A stretch of DNA of 64,000 nt, taken from the NCBI GenBank assembly GCA_017307375.1, contig JAFKFH010000011.1, positions 62,001 to 126,000 on the forward strand, written 5' to 3'. The position numbers were made by a program, and so were the translations under genes. This document shows positions 48,838 to 58,079 of the stretch, piece after piece. This DNA is from Alphaproteobacteria bacterium (GTDB lineage Bacteria > Pseudomonadota > Alphaproteobacteria > Ferrovibrionales > Ferrovibrionaceae). Each line of letters opens with the position of its first letter. Positions within the stretch are counted from its first letter, which is position 1. A model generated the notes under the pieces. The model was given only the letters and a program-made list of their open reading frames with translations. It did not search any database and was not told the DNA's origin.

Positions 48838-50043
48838 TTACTTCAGTACGCTGCAGGCCACGGCGATCCGCCGGCAGGCCTCGGCCAGCGTGGCGGTATC
48901 GGTGGCATAGGACAGCCGCACATGCGGCGACAGGCCGAAGGCCGAACCCGGCACCACGGCAACGTCGGCCTCTTCCAGCAGATAGGCGACCAGATCGGCA
49001 TCGCTCGCGATCAGCGCCCCCTTCGCCGTCCGCCGTCCGATCAGCCCGGCGACCGAGGGATAGACGTAGAAGGCGCCGTCGGGGACCGGGCATTCGACGC
49101 CGGCGATGCGGTTCAGCGCGGCAACGACCAGATCGCGCCGCTCGCGGAAGATCGCGTTGTGCTCGGCGATCAGGTCCTGCGGGCCCGACAACGCCGCCAC
49201 GGCGCCCGCCTGGCTCAGCGACGACGGGCTCGAGGTCGATTGCGACTGAACCACTGCCATCGCCTTGACCAGCGCGGCCGGCCCGCCGGCATAGCCGAGG
49301 CGCCAGCCGGTCATGCAATAGGCCTTCGAGACCCCGTTCAAGGTCAGCACCCGCGGCTTCAGGTCGGGGGCGACGGCGGCGATCGTCGCGAACGGCGTAT
49401 CGCCATAGCGCAGGTGCTCGTAGATGTCGTCGGACATCACCCAGACGTGGTCATGTGCCCGCAGCACTTCGGCCAGGGCCGCCAGTTCGGCGGCGCTGTA
49501 GGCGGCGCCGGTCGGGTTCGACGGCGAATTGAGGAACAGCCAGCGGGTGCGCGGGGTGATCGCCCCGGCGAGTGCCGCGGGCGTCAGCTTGAAGCCGTCC
49601 TGCTGGCTGCAGACCGGTACCACCGGCCGCCCCCCGGCGATCAGCGCGATGTCGAGATAGGACGACCAGTACGGTGCCGGGATGATCACCTCGTCGCCAT
49701 CGTCGAGCGTTGCCATCATCGCGTTGTAGATGACCTGCTTGGCGCCGGTGGCGACGGTGATCTCCTCCGGCGCGTAGGTCAGGCCGTTCTCGGTCGCGAA
49801 CTTGTGCGCGATCGCCTGCTTCAGCGCCGGCGTCCCGTCGATCGCGGTATAGCGGGTTTCGCCCCGCCGCATCGCCGCGATCGTCGCTTCCTGGACATGC
49901 TCGGGCGTGTCGAAATCGGGTTCGCCGAAGCCGAGCGCGATCACGTCGCGCCCGGCCGCCTTCAGCGCGCGGGCGCGCGCCATCACCGCGATGATCGGTG
50001 AAACCTCGATCGCGCCGAGGCGCGCGGCGGGGCGGAAGGTCAT
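48838..50043 (-). CDS. Class I PLP aminotransferase, probably 2-aminoadipate/aspartate type
   Basis: Aminotransferase of 401 residues of the aspartate aminotransferase fold. Lys240 (NGVSKAYCMTGWRLG) should bind pyridoxal phosphate, and NSPSNPTGAAYS and the C-terminal HVRLSYA carry the usual Asn and Arg. By context it would convert 2-aminoadipate to 2-oxoadipate, feeding HglS. The ATG at 50043 overlaps the aldehyde dehydrogenase stop by 4 bases. Sequence alone would also allow aspartate or another amino donor. Confidence 0.82.
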   Translation of the reverse strand: MTFRPAARLGAIEVSPIIAVMARARALKAAGRDVIALGFGEPDFDTPEHVQEATIAAMRRGETRYTAIDGTPALKQAIAHKFATENGLTYAPEEITVATGAKQVIYNAMMATLDDGDEVIIPAPYWSSYLDIALIAGGRPVVPVCSQQDGFKLTPAALAGAITPRTRWLFLNSPSNPTGAAYSAAELAALAEVLRAHDHVWVMSDDIYEHLRYGDTPFATIAAVAPDLKPRVLTLNGVSKAYCMTGWRLGYAGGPAALVKAMAVVQSQSTSSPSSLSQAGAVAALSGPQDLIAEHNAIFRERRDLVVAALNRIAGVECPVPDGAFYVYPSVAGLIGRRTAKGALIASDADLVAYLLEEADVAVVPGSAFGLSPHVRLSYATDTATLAEACRRIAVACSVLK

Positions 50044-51551
50044 GCGTCGACCTCGAACTTGATGCCCTGGGCCAACGGCAGGGTGCGTGAATAGTTCACG
50101 GTGTTGGTGGCCCGCCGCATGTAGGCCTTCCACGCATCCGAACCGGATTCGCGGCCGCCGCCGGTTTCCTTCTCGCCGCCGAACGCGCCGCCAATCTCGG
50201 CACCTGAGGGACCGATATTGACGTTGGCGATGCCGCAATCGGATCCCGCCGCCGACATGAACTGCTCGGCCTCGCGCAGGTCGGTGGTGAAGATCGACGA
50301 CGACAGGCCCTGCGGCACGTCGTTGTTCAGATCCAGCGCCTGGGCGAAATCGCTGTAGCGGATGACGTAGAGGATCGGGGCAAAGGTCTCGTGGCGCACC
50401 ACGTCGGTCTGCGCCGGCATCTCGACGATGGCCGGGCGGACATAGAACCCGGCGCCGACGCCGTCGACCCGCTCGCCGCCCGCGACCGTACCGCCCCCGG
50501 CCCTCGCCGCCTCCAGCGCCTTCTGCATCCCGTCGAACGCCCCCTGGTCGACCAGCGGGCCGACCAGGGTGCCCTCGGTCAGCGGGTTGCCGACCGGCAC
50601 GGCGGCATAGGCACGCTTCAGCCGGGGTACCAGCGCCTCATAGACGCTGTCATGCACGAACAGCCGACGCAGTGTGGTGCAGCGCTGGCCGGCGGTGCCG
50701 ACCGCGGCGAACAGGATCGCGCGCACGGCGAGATCGAGATCGGCCGACGGGCAGACGATCATCGCATTGTTGCCGCCGAGCTCGAGCAGGCTGCGGCCGA
50801 AGCGGGCGGCAACCCGCGGGCCGACCTCGGCGCCCATGCGGGTCGAGCCGGTGGCCGAGACCAGCGCGATGCGGCGGTCGTCGACCAGCGCCTCGCCGAT
50901 CGCGCGGCCGCCGATCAGCACTTCCGACAGCCCGGCCGGCACGTCGCCGAACCTGGCGGCCGCGCGCAGGAACAGGGCCTGGGTCGCCAGCGCGGTCAGC
51001 GGGGTCTTCTCCGACGGCTTCCAGACCACCGAGTCACCGCAGACCAGCGCCAGCGCGGCATTCCACGACCAGACGGCAACGGGGAAGTTGAAGGCCGAAA
51101 TCACGCCGACGGGACCCAGCGGGTGCCAGGTCTCGCGCATCGCGTGGCCCGGCCGCTCGGTCGCGATCGTCAGGCCGTAGAGCTGGCGCGACAGGCCGAC
51201 GGCGAAGTCGCAGATGTCGATCATTTCCTGCACTTCGCCCAGGCCCTCCTGGACGATCTTGCCGGCCTCGATGGTGACGAGCCGGCCCAGCGCCGCCTTG
51301 TTGGCGCGCAGTTCCTCGCCGAACAGGCGGACGAGTTCGCCGCGGCGCGGCCCCGGCACCTCGCGCCAGGCGCGGAAGGCGGCCTGCGCGCGGCCGATCG
51401 CGGCGGCCGTGCCGGCCGCGTCGATCTCCTTCAGCCGGGCCAGTTCGGATCCGTCGATCGGCGAACGCGCGACCAGCGTGCCACCCGCAAGGGCGGCGCG
51501 GTCGACGCCCAGGCTGGCGAGAAGATCGGCGGTCTCGGTGGCAAGCGTCAT
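50040..51551 (-). CDS. amaB: L-aminoadipate-semialdehyde (piperideine-6-carboxylate) dehydrogenase, ALDH7 type
   Basis: NAD-dependent aldehyde dehydrogenase of 503 residues. Catalytic Glu257 (LELGGNNA) and Cys291 (GTAGQRCTTLRR) are in place. The segments GGNNAMIV and NIGPSGAEIGGAFGGEKETG are typical of the ALDH7 (antiquitin) group, which in Pseudomonas putida (AmaB) and in animals oxidises 2-aminoadipate semialdehyde to 2-aminoadipate. Both ends overlap neighbouring genes by 4 bases. Confidence 0.9.
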   Translation of the reverse strand: MTLATETADLLASLGVDRAALAGGTLVARSPIDGSELARLKEIDAAGTAAAIGRAQAAFRAWREVPGPRRGELVRLFGEELRANKAALGRLVTIEAGKIVQEGLGEVQEMIDICDFAVGLSRQLYGLTIATERPGHAMRETWHPLGPVGVISAFNFPVAVWSWNAALALVCGDSVVWKPSEKTPLTALATQALFLRAAARFGDVPAGLSEVLIGGRAIGEALVDDRRIALVSATGSTRMGAEVGPRVAARFGRSLLELGGNNAMIVCPSADLDLAVRAILFAAVGTAGQRCTTLRRLFVHDSVYEALVPRLKRAYAAVPVGNPLTEGTLVGPLVDQGAFDGMQKALEAARAGGGTVAGGERVDGVGAGFYVRPAIVEMPAQTDVVRHETFAPILYVIRYSDFAQALDLNNDVPQGLSSSIFTTDLREAEQFMSAAGSDCGIANVNIGPSGAEIGGAFGGEKETGGGRESGSDAWKAYMRRATNTVNYSRTLPLAQGIKFEVDA

Positions 51552-52981
51552 GGCGTGGCTCCGTTGTCTGTCGTGTCGGGGGACCCGAAGCGGACGACGC
51601 CGAGGCGGCCTTCCGGATCGAGCAGTTGCTTGACGGCACCCGACAGCGCCAGGCGGTCGGGGGTGGTGTAGCGGTCGTAATAGGCCTGGTTGTAGGGGCC
51701 GACGCCATGCTCGGCGCTGAAGCTGCCGCCGTGGTCGCGCACCACGCGGTCATAGACCAGGGCCCGCACCGGCTCGACGCAGGCAGGATCGAACGGCTCG
51801 GCCGCATCATGCGGCCAGACCAGGTTGAAATGATCGCCGCCGTCGCCGCTGTGCCCGAAATCGCAGACGCGCAGCCAGGGCCAGTCGCGGGCAAGATCGG
51901 CGGTCGCCGCGGCCCGGAATGCCGGCAGGGCCGACCGCGGCATGGCGATGTCGAAGGCGATGACCTTGCCTTCTTCCTTCAGGGAATCGCTGATGGCATG
52001 CCGCAGCGCCCAGAGATCCTCGGCGCGGCCGAAGATGGCATCGGCCAGCGTATCCTCCAGCCGGGGGGCCAGGAAATTTTCCAGCATCGCCTGCAGGTCG
52101 ACGACGTCGGGGCCGCAGGATGCAGCCAGTTCGATCAGCACGGCATAGCCGGGCAGCAGGCCGCCCTGGAACGGATTGCGCAAGCGCGGGCGATGGCGCA
52201 GCGCGCAGGCCATCGCGTTGCGCGACATGCCCTCGCAGGCCGACAGGAAATCGCCGAGCGCGGCTTCGAGATCGCCGATCAGGCGCGGTACGTCACCGGG
52301 TGCGCGTGGCACCAGCAAGGCCGTCGCCGACTGGCGCGGCAGCGGGTGGACCTCGACGACGGCGCGGGTGACGATACCGAGCGCGCCGCTCGACCCGACG
52401 AACAGCTGCTTGAGATCGATGCCGGTATTGTTCTTGCGGTTGCGGTTCAGCAGGTCGAGAACGGAGCCATCGGCCAGCACGACTTCGAGGCCGAGCAGAT
52501 TGCGCCGCACGTCGCCATGGCGGATCAGCCGCGCCCCACCGGTATTGGCCGCGATCATCCCGCCGATCGACGGATCGGCCCCGAGATCGATCGGAAAGCA
52601 CAGACCATGCGGCGCCAGCGCCTGGTTCAACGCCGATAGCCGCACCCCCGCCCCGACCAGCGCCGTCCGGTCGAGCGGATCGATCTCGAGCGGACCGCGC
52701 AGCCGTTCCAGGCTCAGCACCACCTGGGTGCCCGAGGCGTCGGGTGTCGATGCGGCGACGAGGCCGGTATTGGCCCCCTGCGGCACGATCGGCAGGCCAG
52801 CCACGCGGCAGGCCCGCACCGCGGCCGCCACCCCGGCCGTGTCCGCCGGCCGGATCAGCATCGCGGCCCGCCCCTGGCCATAGCGCGCCCCCTGCTCGTA
52901 GCCGGCGAGATCGGCGCGCGCCGTCGAGACCGCCTCGGGGCCGAGGCGGTCGGCGAGTGCTGCGCGCAGCTCTTCGATCAT
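51548..52981 (-). CDS. FAD-linked D-2-hydroxyglutarate dehydrogenase-like oxidase
   Basis: Flavoprotein of 477 residues in the GlcD/D-2-hydroxyacid dehydrogenase family: FAD-binding domain at about 20-215 (VPQGANTGLVAAST, DLGADPSIGGMIAANTGG) and the C-terminal substrate domain with FGHSGDGGDHFNL. It lies directly after hglS with 4-base overlap, so it should oxidise the D-2-hydroxyglutarate made by HglS to 2-oxoglutarate. D-lactate or glycolate are possible substrates for the wider family. Confidence 0.85.
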   Translation of the reverse strand: MIEELRAALADRLGPEAVSTARADLAGYEQGARYGQGRAAMLIRPADTAGVAAAVRACRVAGLPIVPQGANTGLVAASTPDASGTQVVLSLERLRGPLEIDPLDRTALVGAGVRLSALNQALAPHGLCFPIDLGADPSIGGMIAANTGGARLIRHGDVRRNLLGLEVVLADGSVLDLLNRNRKNNTGIDLKQLFVGSSGALGIVTRAVVEVHPLPRQSATALLVPRAPGDVPRLIGDLEAALGDFLSACEGMSRNAMACALRHRPRLRNPFQGGLLPGYAVLIELAASCGPDVVDLQAMLENFLAPRLEDTLADAIFGRAEDLWALRHAISDSLKEEGKVIAFDIAMPRSALPAFRAAATADLARDWPWLRVCDFGHSGDGGDHFNLVWPHDAAEPFDPACVEPVRALVYDRVVRDHGGSFSAEHGVGPYNQAYYDRYTTPDRLALSGAVKQLLDPEGRLGVVRFGSPDTTDNGATP

Positions 52982-54009
52982 GCCGCCGCGGTCATCTTGA
53001 AGATGCCCTGGGCGTTCGAGCTGTCGAAGCCCAGGTCGAGACGGGTCTTGCCGCTGTCGGCGTCGACCATCGTCTTGCGGGTGATGAATTCGTAGAACGA
53101 GCCGGGGACGATGCGGGTGACGCGATCGCCGGACGGCAGGCGGAACCCGCGCTCGACCTCGGCCGCGCGGAACGCGGTCTGCAGCACGCGGCCCGATGCC
53201 GAAACCTCGACCTTGTCCTTCATCGGCCGGCTCAGCTGCTTCTGGCGGTCGGCCAGCGCGACGACGTCGGCGACGCGGTCGGTGGCATGGTTGAACGCGT
53301 TCCCCTCGGTGGCGATCCAGGCCATTTCGGCCGATTCGGCCAGCAGGATCTCGTAGTCGGCCAGCGCCGGTTCGTCGTGCCAGCGATCGAAGCAGGCGAC
53401 GAGGCGCGGCAGCAGCGCCACCGCATCGGCCATCGGCAGCACGCGGTCACGGGCAAGCGCGTCGAGGCGCGCCAGGTCGGCAGCATCGAGCGGATCGCGC
53501 GACGTGGCAAGCACCCGGGCGGTCGCGGCCTGGAAGCGCTCCGAGAAACGCTCGGGGTGCAGTTCGCTCAGGAAGAACTGGGCAATCTCCTCGGGGTGAT
53601 CGGCCTGGGCATAGGAACGCCCGGTCATGCCCAGCCGGTCGAGCGGATAGGTACCGGCAAGCCGATAGCCCAGCGGATCGAGAATGCGGCGGAACGCGGC
53701 CTCGCCCGGCGGCAGCGCGCCGGTGGCCGGCGCCTTGACCGTGCGCAGCGCGCCGTGATCGAACACGACCCTGGCGCCGCCGGCACGGACGTCATCGACA
53801 TAGGCGCGGCCGGCCGGCACGCGGGCCAGCAGGCCGTCGAACAGCACCAGGTTCATCGCCTGGGCCAATACCGCGCGCGACACGTTCCCGGCGGTGTCGG
53901 CAAGCAGCGCGGGATGGACGTCGATGGTCGCGAGCAGCCTGGCCGCGGGGCCGTCGCCGACGACGGCGGCAAGCAGGCGGACCAGGGTGGGCTGCGATGC
54001 GATGCTCAT
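52978..54009 (-). CDS. hglS: 2-oxoadipate dioxygenase/decarboxylase HglS (DUF1338)
   Basis: Fe(II) oxygenase that turns 2-oxoadipate into D-2-hydroxyglutarate, CO2 released. The 343-residue protein starts at the ATG at 54009, with AGGAG upstream. Probable iron ligands are His85 (VVFDHGALRTV), His241 (NHATDR) and Glu307 (SFYEFITRK); the spacing 156 and 66 is close to what I recall for the P. putida enzyme (His70, His226, Glu294), and Arg89 sits at the expected +4 from the first histidine. It is the first gene of the five-gene operon and is divergent from a LysR regulator. Confidence 0.9.
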   Translation of the reverse strand: MSIASQPTLVRLLAAVVGDGPAARLLATIDVHPALLADTAGNVSRAVLAQAMNLVLFDGLLARVPAGRAYVDDVRAGGARVVFDHGALRTVKAPATGALPPGEAAFRRILDPLGYRLAGTYPLDRLGMTGRSYAQADHPEEIAQFFLSELHPERFSERFQAATARVLATSRDPLDAADLARLDALARDRVLPMADAVALLPRLVACFDRWHDEPALADYEILLAESAEMAWIATEGNAFNHATDRVADVVALADRQKQLSRPMKDKVEVSASGRVLQTAFRAAEVERGFRLPSGDRVTRIVPGSFYEFITRKTMVDADSGKTRLDLGFDSSNAQGIFKMTAAA

Positions 54010-54074
54010 GACCAAAACTCCTGCAATTCGGCTGATGGCACCAGATTTGGCGCACCAGGGCCTCCGGTTGCAAA

Positions 54075-54105
54075 CGAGTTTAAATCCGAAGATCATGCGA
54101 ATTCG
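54075..54105. promoter_or_regulatory. Candidate LysR operator in the hglS-lysR gap
   Basis: The 118-base divergent gap contains the palindrome CGAATTCG (54098-54105), bounded by ATG and CAT in nearly symmetric positions, and an AT-rich GAGTTTAAATC stretch (from 54076). Such a dyad between a LysR gene and the operon it faces is the expected position for its binding site. Confidence 0.4.
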
Positions 54106-54127
54106 TCATGAACTACGGAGACTTGGC

Positions 54128-55003
54128 ATGCGCCGTTTCCTGCCCTCGATGGGCAGCCTGAAAGCCTTCGAGGCTTCGGCCAGGCATCTGTCGTTCAGCC
54201 AGGCCGGCGAGGAACTCGGCCTGACCCAGAGCGCGATCAGCCGGCAGATCCGGGCGCTGGAGGATTTCCTGGGCCTGCAGCTGTTCCACCGCATCCGCCA
54301 GCGCCTGGTGCTGACCGAGGCCGGCGCGGCCTACGCGCCGGAAATCCGCAACTGCCTGGAGCAGATCGAGACGACGACGCTGGAACTGCTGGCCCACCAG
54401 GGATCGGGCGGCGCCCTCAATCTTGCGATCCTGCCGACCTTCGGCACGCGCTGGCTGATCCCGCGGCTCGCCGGCTTCTCCGCCGCGCATCCCGGTATCA
54501 CGGTCAACTTCAACACCCGCAACGTCCCCTTCGACTTCGCTTCCGACCGGCTCGATGCCGCGATCCATTTCGGCGACACCTCCTGGCCCGGCGTGATCGC
54601 CCACCGGCTGATGGGCGAGGAAGTGCTGCCGGTCTGTGCGCCGACGCTGTCCCTGACCACGATCGGCGACCTGGCGCGGGCGACCCTGCTGCAGCATTCG
54701 ACCCGGCCCCGGGCCTGGGCCGACTGGCTGGCCGCAGTCGGCCATCCCGAGATCAACGGGCTGAAAGGACCGAAATTCGAACAGATCGCGATGACGATCC
54801 AGGCGGCGGTGGCGGGCCTGGGCGTCGCCATCCTGCCGCGCTTTCTGGTCGAGGAAGAGATCGCCGGCGGCCGGCTGGTGGTGCCGTTCGACCGGCCGGT
54901 CGCCTCGACCCACGCCTATTACCTGGTCTACCCGGAAGCCAAGGCGCAGATGCCGGCCCTGAAGACCTTCCGCGACTGGCTGGTCGAGGAAGCACGGCGG
55001 TAG
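54128..55003 (+). CDS. LysR-family transcriptional regulator (GcvA-like)
   Basis: Regulator of 291 residues with the N-terminal HTH (LSFSQAGEELGLTQSAISRQIRALEDFLG, residues about 20-50) and a LysR substrate-binding domain from about residue 92. It faces the hglS operon, which it probably controls in response to a lysine-pathway intermediate. I chose the ATG at 54128 (MRRFLPSMGSLKAF); an earlier in-frame ATG near 54095 is possible. Confidence 0.9.
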   Translation: MRRFLPSMGSLKAFEASARHLSFSQAGEELGLTQSAISRQIRALEDFLGLQLFHRIRQRLVLTEAGAAYAPEIRNCLEQIETTTLELLAHQGSGGALNLAILPTFGTRWLIPRLAGFSAAHPGITVNFNTRNVPFDFASDRLDAAIHFGDTSWPGVIAHRLMGEEVLPVCAPTLSLTTIGDLARATLLQHSTRPRAWADWLAAVGHPEINGLKGPKFEQIAMTIQAAVAGLGVAILPRFLVEEEIAGGRLVVPFDRPVASTHAYYLVYPEAKAQMPALKTFRDWLVEEARR

Positions 55004-55007
55004 ACGC

Positions 55008-56555
55008 TCAGCCCCCTCGCCCGCCCCGTGGCGAGGCTTCCAGCTCGAACAGCTGATGGAGGCGGTCGGCGAACCAGCGGCGCAGCCATTGCCGGGTTTC
55101 GCCGCTGCCCAACTCGGCCGTGGTCAGCATGCGGCCTGCCGCCTGGCGTTCGGCCATCGCATGGCCGAGTTCGTGCGCCAGCAGCGAACGCGCCTCCAGA
55201 ATCGGGGCGAGGTCGTCCTTGGCCAGTTCGTAGACCAGCGACGGCGCCAGCGCCGTGATCACGGCCTGGGCCCGGGCGCCGGTGAGCAGCCCGATCTCGC
55301 CGTAGTGATCGCCGGGACCGAAGCGCAGCACTTCGATGTCGCCCAACTCGCGCTTCGCGACGACGGAAAGGACGCCGCGCCCGACGATGAACAGCGATTG
55401 CAGCGCCTGATCCGGCGATACCACGACCTCGCCGCGTTCGTGAAAGACCGGCTTCAGCTTGGCCGCGATCGCAGCGCGCTCGTCCCGCGTCAGCGCGGCG
55501 AACAGCGGCATGATCTCGATGATCGCTTCGGCATGCGGCCGCTCGACCGGCAGGGTTTCGCGCTCGGACGCATGCTGGCGCCCCTGCGGGGCTGCCAGCC
55601 GCAGGCCGGCGGCAGCGGTGTGGCGGTAGATCAGGTCGAACAAGTCGTTATGTGCGGTCCCGGCCGCCCCGACCCCGTCGACGAAGGCGGTGACTTCCAT
55701 GTCGGTCTGGCCATCGGCGACGGCCACGACCCGGATCGACGGTGACGGCGCGGCCAGGATCGCCCGCGCGTTCAGCAGGGCCAGTTCGAGCACGGCGACG
55801 GCCTGGGCCGGCGGACAGGCGAAGCGGGCGTGAGCGGTGAAGCCGTGAATGCCCGACGGGAAATCGAGATTGACGATCTTGGCCTTGGCGATGGTCGAGT
55901 TCGGCAGGATGGCGAGATCGCGATTGCCGGTCAGGATATGGGTGGCCCGCCAGTTCATCTCGACCACCTGGCCCTCGGTCACCCCATCGATGCTGATGGT
56001 GTCGCCGGGCCGGAACGGCCGGCTGAAATTGAGCACCAGCCCGGAAAAGAAGTCGTTCAGCGTGCTTTGCAGCGCCAGGCCCAGGATGATCGCGATCGCG
56101 CCGGAGGTGGCGAGCAGGCCCTGGACCGGCTCGCCGAACACATAGGCGACGATGGCGAACACGGCCGCCAGATAGATCAGCGCCGACAGGAAATCGCGCA
56201 ACAGCTTGCCTTCGCGCGGCCGTTCCTCGAACACGATGACGAGGCTGATCACGCTGACCAGGAACCAGGCCGCCCAAAACCACCAGGCGACCTTCAGCAC
56301 ACCGACGATCGCATCGCGCAGCGGCACGCCGGACGGCTGCATGGGCTGATAGGGCACGATGCCGCCGCGCAGCAGCAGGACCGTCAACAGGATAAGGAAG
56401 AAGACCCGGGCCATGGCGAGCCAGGCCGGGCGCCGCCCGAAGAGCAGGCGGCTGACCACGGCCCCGACCACGATCGTCGCAAAACCGCCGGCCAGCGGCT
56501 CGTTCAGGATTGCGTCGGCGAAAGATCCGAGCCCCATCATCGCGATCGCCGCCAT
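55008..56555 (-). CDS. MscS-type mechanosensitive channel with a C-terminal cyclic-nucleotide-binding-type domain
   Basis: Inner-membrane protein of 515 residues. About four N-terminal helices are followed by the MscS pore helix and beta domain (GLALQSTLNDFFSGLVLNFS, FRPGDTISIDGVTEGQVVEM) and a cyclic-nucleotide-binding fold at about residues 335-465, with the phosphate-binding cassette GDHYGEIGLLTGARAQAVI. Channels of this bCNG type are known; their gating is by nucleotide rather than strong tension. The LysR gene ends 4 bases away on the other strand. A good promoter lies upstream. Confidence 0.88.
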   Translation of the reverse strand: MAAIAMMGLGSFADAILNEPLAGGFATIVVGAVVSRLLFGRRPAWLAMARVFFLILLTVLLLRGGIVPYQPMQPSGVPLRDAIVGVLKVAWWFWAAWFLVSVISLVIVFEERPREGKLLRDFLSALIYLAAVFAIVAYVFGEPVQGLLATSGAIAIILGLALQSTLNDFFSGLVLNFSRPFRPGDTISIDGVTEGQVVEMNWRATHILTGNRDLAILPNSTIAKAKIVNLDFPSGIHGFTAHARFACPPAQAVAVLELALLNARAILAAPSPSIRVVAVADGQTDMEVTAFVDGVGAAGTAHNDLFDLIYRHTAAAGLRLAAPQGRQHASERETLPVERPHAEAIIEIMPLFAALTRDERAAIAAKLKPVFHERGEVVVSPDQALQSLFIVGRGVLSVVAKRELGDIEVLRFGPGDHYGEIGLLTGARAQAVITALAPSLVYELAKDDLAPILEARSLLAHELGHAMAERQAAGRMLTTAELGSGETRQWLRRWFADRLHQLFELEASPRGGRGG

Positions 56556-56617
56556 CCCCCGCCATCGGCGGCGGCGCGCAGCAAGATGTGCTACCCGCCG
56601 CCCAAAACAACCTGGGC

Positions 56618-56646
56618 AATAAAGAGATGATCGACCGGCTTGTCAA
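56618..56646 (-). promoter_or_regulatory. Sigma-70-type promoter of the mechanosensitive channel gene
   Basis: TTGACA (56646-56641) and TTTATT (56623-56618) stand 17 bases apart on the minus strand, pointing at the channel gene 63 bases away. The -35 is a perfect consensus, rare in such GC-rich DNA. Confidence 0.65.
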
Positions 56647-56677
56647 TCCGCCCGGGGCCGGCGGATCAAGCCCAGGA

Positions 56678-56713
56678 CAAGGACCGGTGTCGTGGAAGGG
56701 GGAGCGGTCCTTG
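56678..56713 (-). terminator. Inverted repeat downstream of formaldehyde dehydrogenase
   Basis: CAAGGACCG (56678-56686) and CGGTCCTTG (56705-56713) form a 9-bp stem with an 18-base loop. It lies about 40 bases after the fdhA stop and before the channel promoter, so it may end the fdhA transcript, although no T-run follows. Confidence 0.4.
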
Positions 56714-56751
56714 CCCTGGTTGCCCGGCCGCGGCGCGGCGGGGAGGCGCGG

Positions 56752-57936
56752 TCAGGCGGCGAGCATGCCGTGCGGGTCGATCACGTATTTGCGCGCGGCG
56801 CCCTGGTCGAAGTCCTGGTAGCCCCTGGCCGCATCGTCGAGCCCGATGACGGTTGCGTTGACGATCTCGGCGATATTCAGCCGGCCATGCAGGATCGCCT
56901 GCATCAGGGCGCGGTTGTAGCGCAGCACCGGGGTCTGACCGGTGTGGAAATTGTGCGACTTGGCCCAGCCCAGGCCGAAGCGCAGGCTGAGGCTGCCGAC
57001 CTTGGCGGCCGCGTCGACCGCGCCGGGATCCTCGGTGACGTAGAGGCCGGGAATGCCGATCGAGCCGGCAGCCCGGGTGATCTCCATCATCTGGTTCAGC
57101 ACGACCGCCGGCTGCTCGCCCCCGGAATGGCCGCGCGCCTCGAAGCCGACGGCATCGATCGCCGCGTCGACTTCCGGCACACCCACGACCTCGGCGATCA
57201 TCTCGCCCAGCCGGTCATGCTTGCCGAGATCGATCGCGATGAAGCCCATTTTTGCGGCATGGGCGAGGCGTTCCTTGTTGAAATCGCCGACCATGACCAC
57301 GGCGGCGCCAAGGATTCGTGCCGAGGCCGCCGCCGCCATGCCGACCGGGCCGGCGCCGGCGACATAGACGGTCGAACCGACCCCGACCCTGGCCGACACC
57401 GCCCCATGAAAGCCGGTGGGCAGGATATCGGACAACATGGTCAGGTCGCGGATCCGGGCCAGCGCCTGGTCGCGGTCGGGGAATTTCAGCAGGTTGAAGT
57501 CGGCATAGGGCACCATGACGTAGCGGGCCTGGCCGCCGATCCAGCCGCCCATGTCGACATAGCCGTAGGCACCCCCGGCCCGCGACGGATTGACCGTCAG
57601 GCAGACGCCGGTATGGCCCTCCTTGCAGGTGCGGCAGCGACCGCAGGCCACGTTGAACGGTACCGAGACGATGTCGCCGACATTCAGGAGCTCGACATCC
57701 TTGCCCTTCTCGATCACCTCGCCGGTGATCTCGTGGCCGAGCACGAGGCCGGCCGGGGCGGTGGTGCGGCCACGCACCATGTGCTGGTCCGAGCCGCAGA
57801 TGTTGGTCGAGACTACCTTGAGGATGACGGCGTGTTCGATGGCCCGCCCGTCGGGCGCGGTGAATGTGGGATCTGCGATGTTCTGGACCTCGACCTTGCC
57901 GGGGCCGATATAGACGACGCCGCGATTGCCGCTCAT
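56752..57936 (-). CDS. fdhA: Glutathione-independent formaldehyde dehydrogenase
   Basis: Zinc-dependent, NAD-linked oxidation of formaldehyde to formate without a thiol cofactor. The 394-residue protein is very close to the P. putida type: NICGSDQHMVRGRT and GHEITGEV for the catalytic zinc, four structural-zinc cysteines in CGRCRTCKEGHTGVC, and the Rossmann loop VAGAGPVGMAAAA. The ATG at 57936 has a strong AGGAGGA site. It is a single-gene unit between phoB and the channel gene; the 143-base gap behind phoB holds no clear promoter that I can name. Confidence 0.95.
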   Translation of the reverse strand: MSGNRGVVYIGPGKVEVQNIADPTFTAPDGRAIEHAVILKVVSTNICGSDQHMVRGRTTAPAGLVLGHEITGEVIEKGKDVELLNVGDIVSVPFNVACGRCRTCKEGHTGVCLTVNPSRAGGAYGYVDMGGWIGGQARYVMVPYADFNLLKFPDRDQALARIRDLTMLSDILPTGFHGAVSARVGVGSTVYVAGAGPVGMAAAASARILGAAVVMVGDFNKERLAHAAKMGFIAIDLGKHDRLGEMIAEVVGVPEVDAAIDAVGFEARGHSGGEQPAVVLNQMMEITRAAGSIGIPGLYVTEDPGAVDAAAKVGSLSLRFGLGWAKSHNFHTGQTPVLRYNRALMQAILHGRLNIAEIVNATVIGLDDAARGYQDFDQGAARKYVIDPHGMLAA

Positions 57937-58079
57937 GCGCTTCCTCCTGGGTTTATTGGCCCGTACGGGCGATGCGGCGGCGACCCGGCAGGGCGCCGCC
58001 ATCATCCAATGCTGAACCCGGGAAGAAGTTTCGGCCAGAACCGAGCCGCCGCCGCCGTTGTACGGAGGCGACAGCGGCT

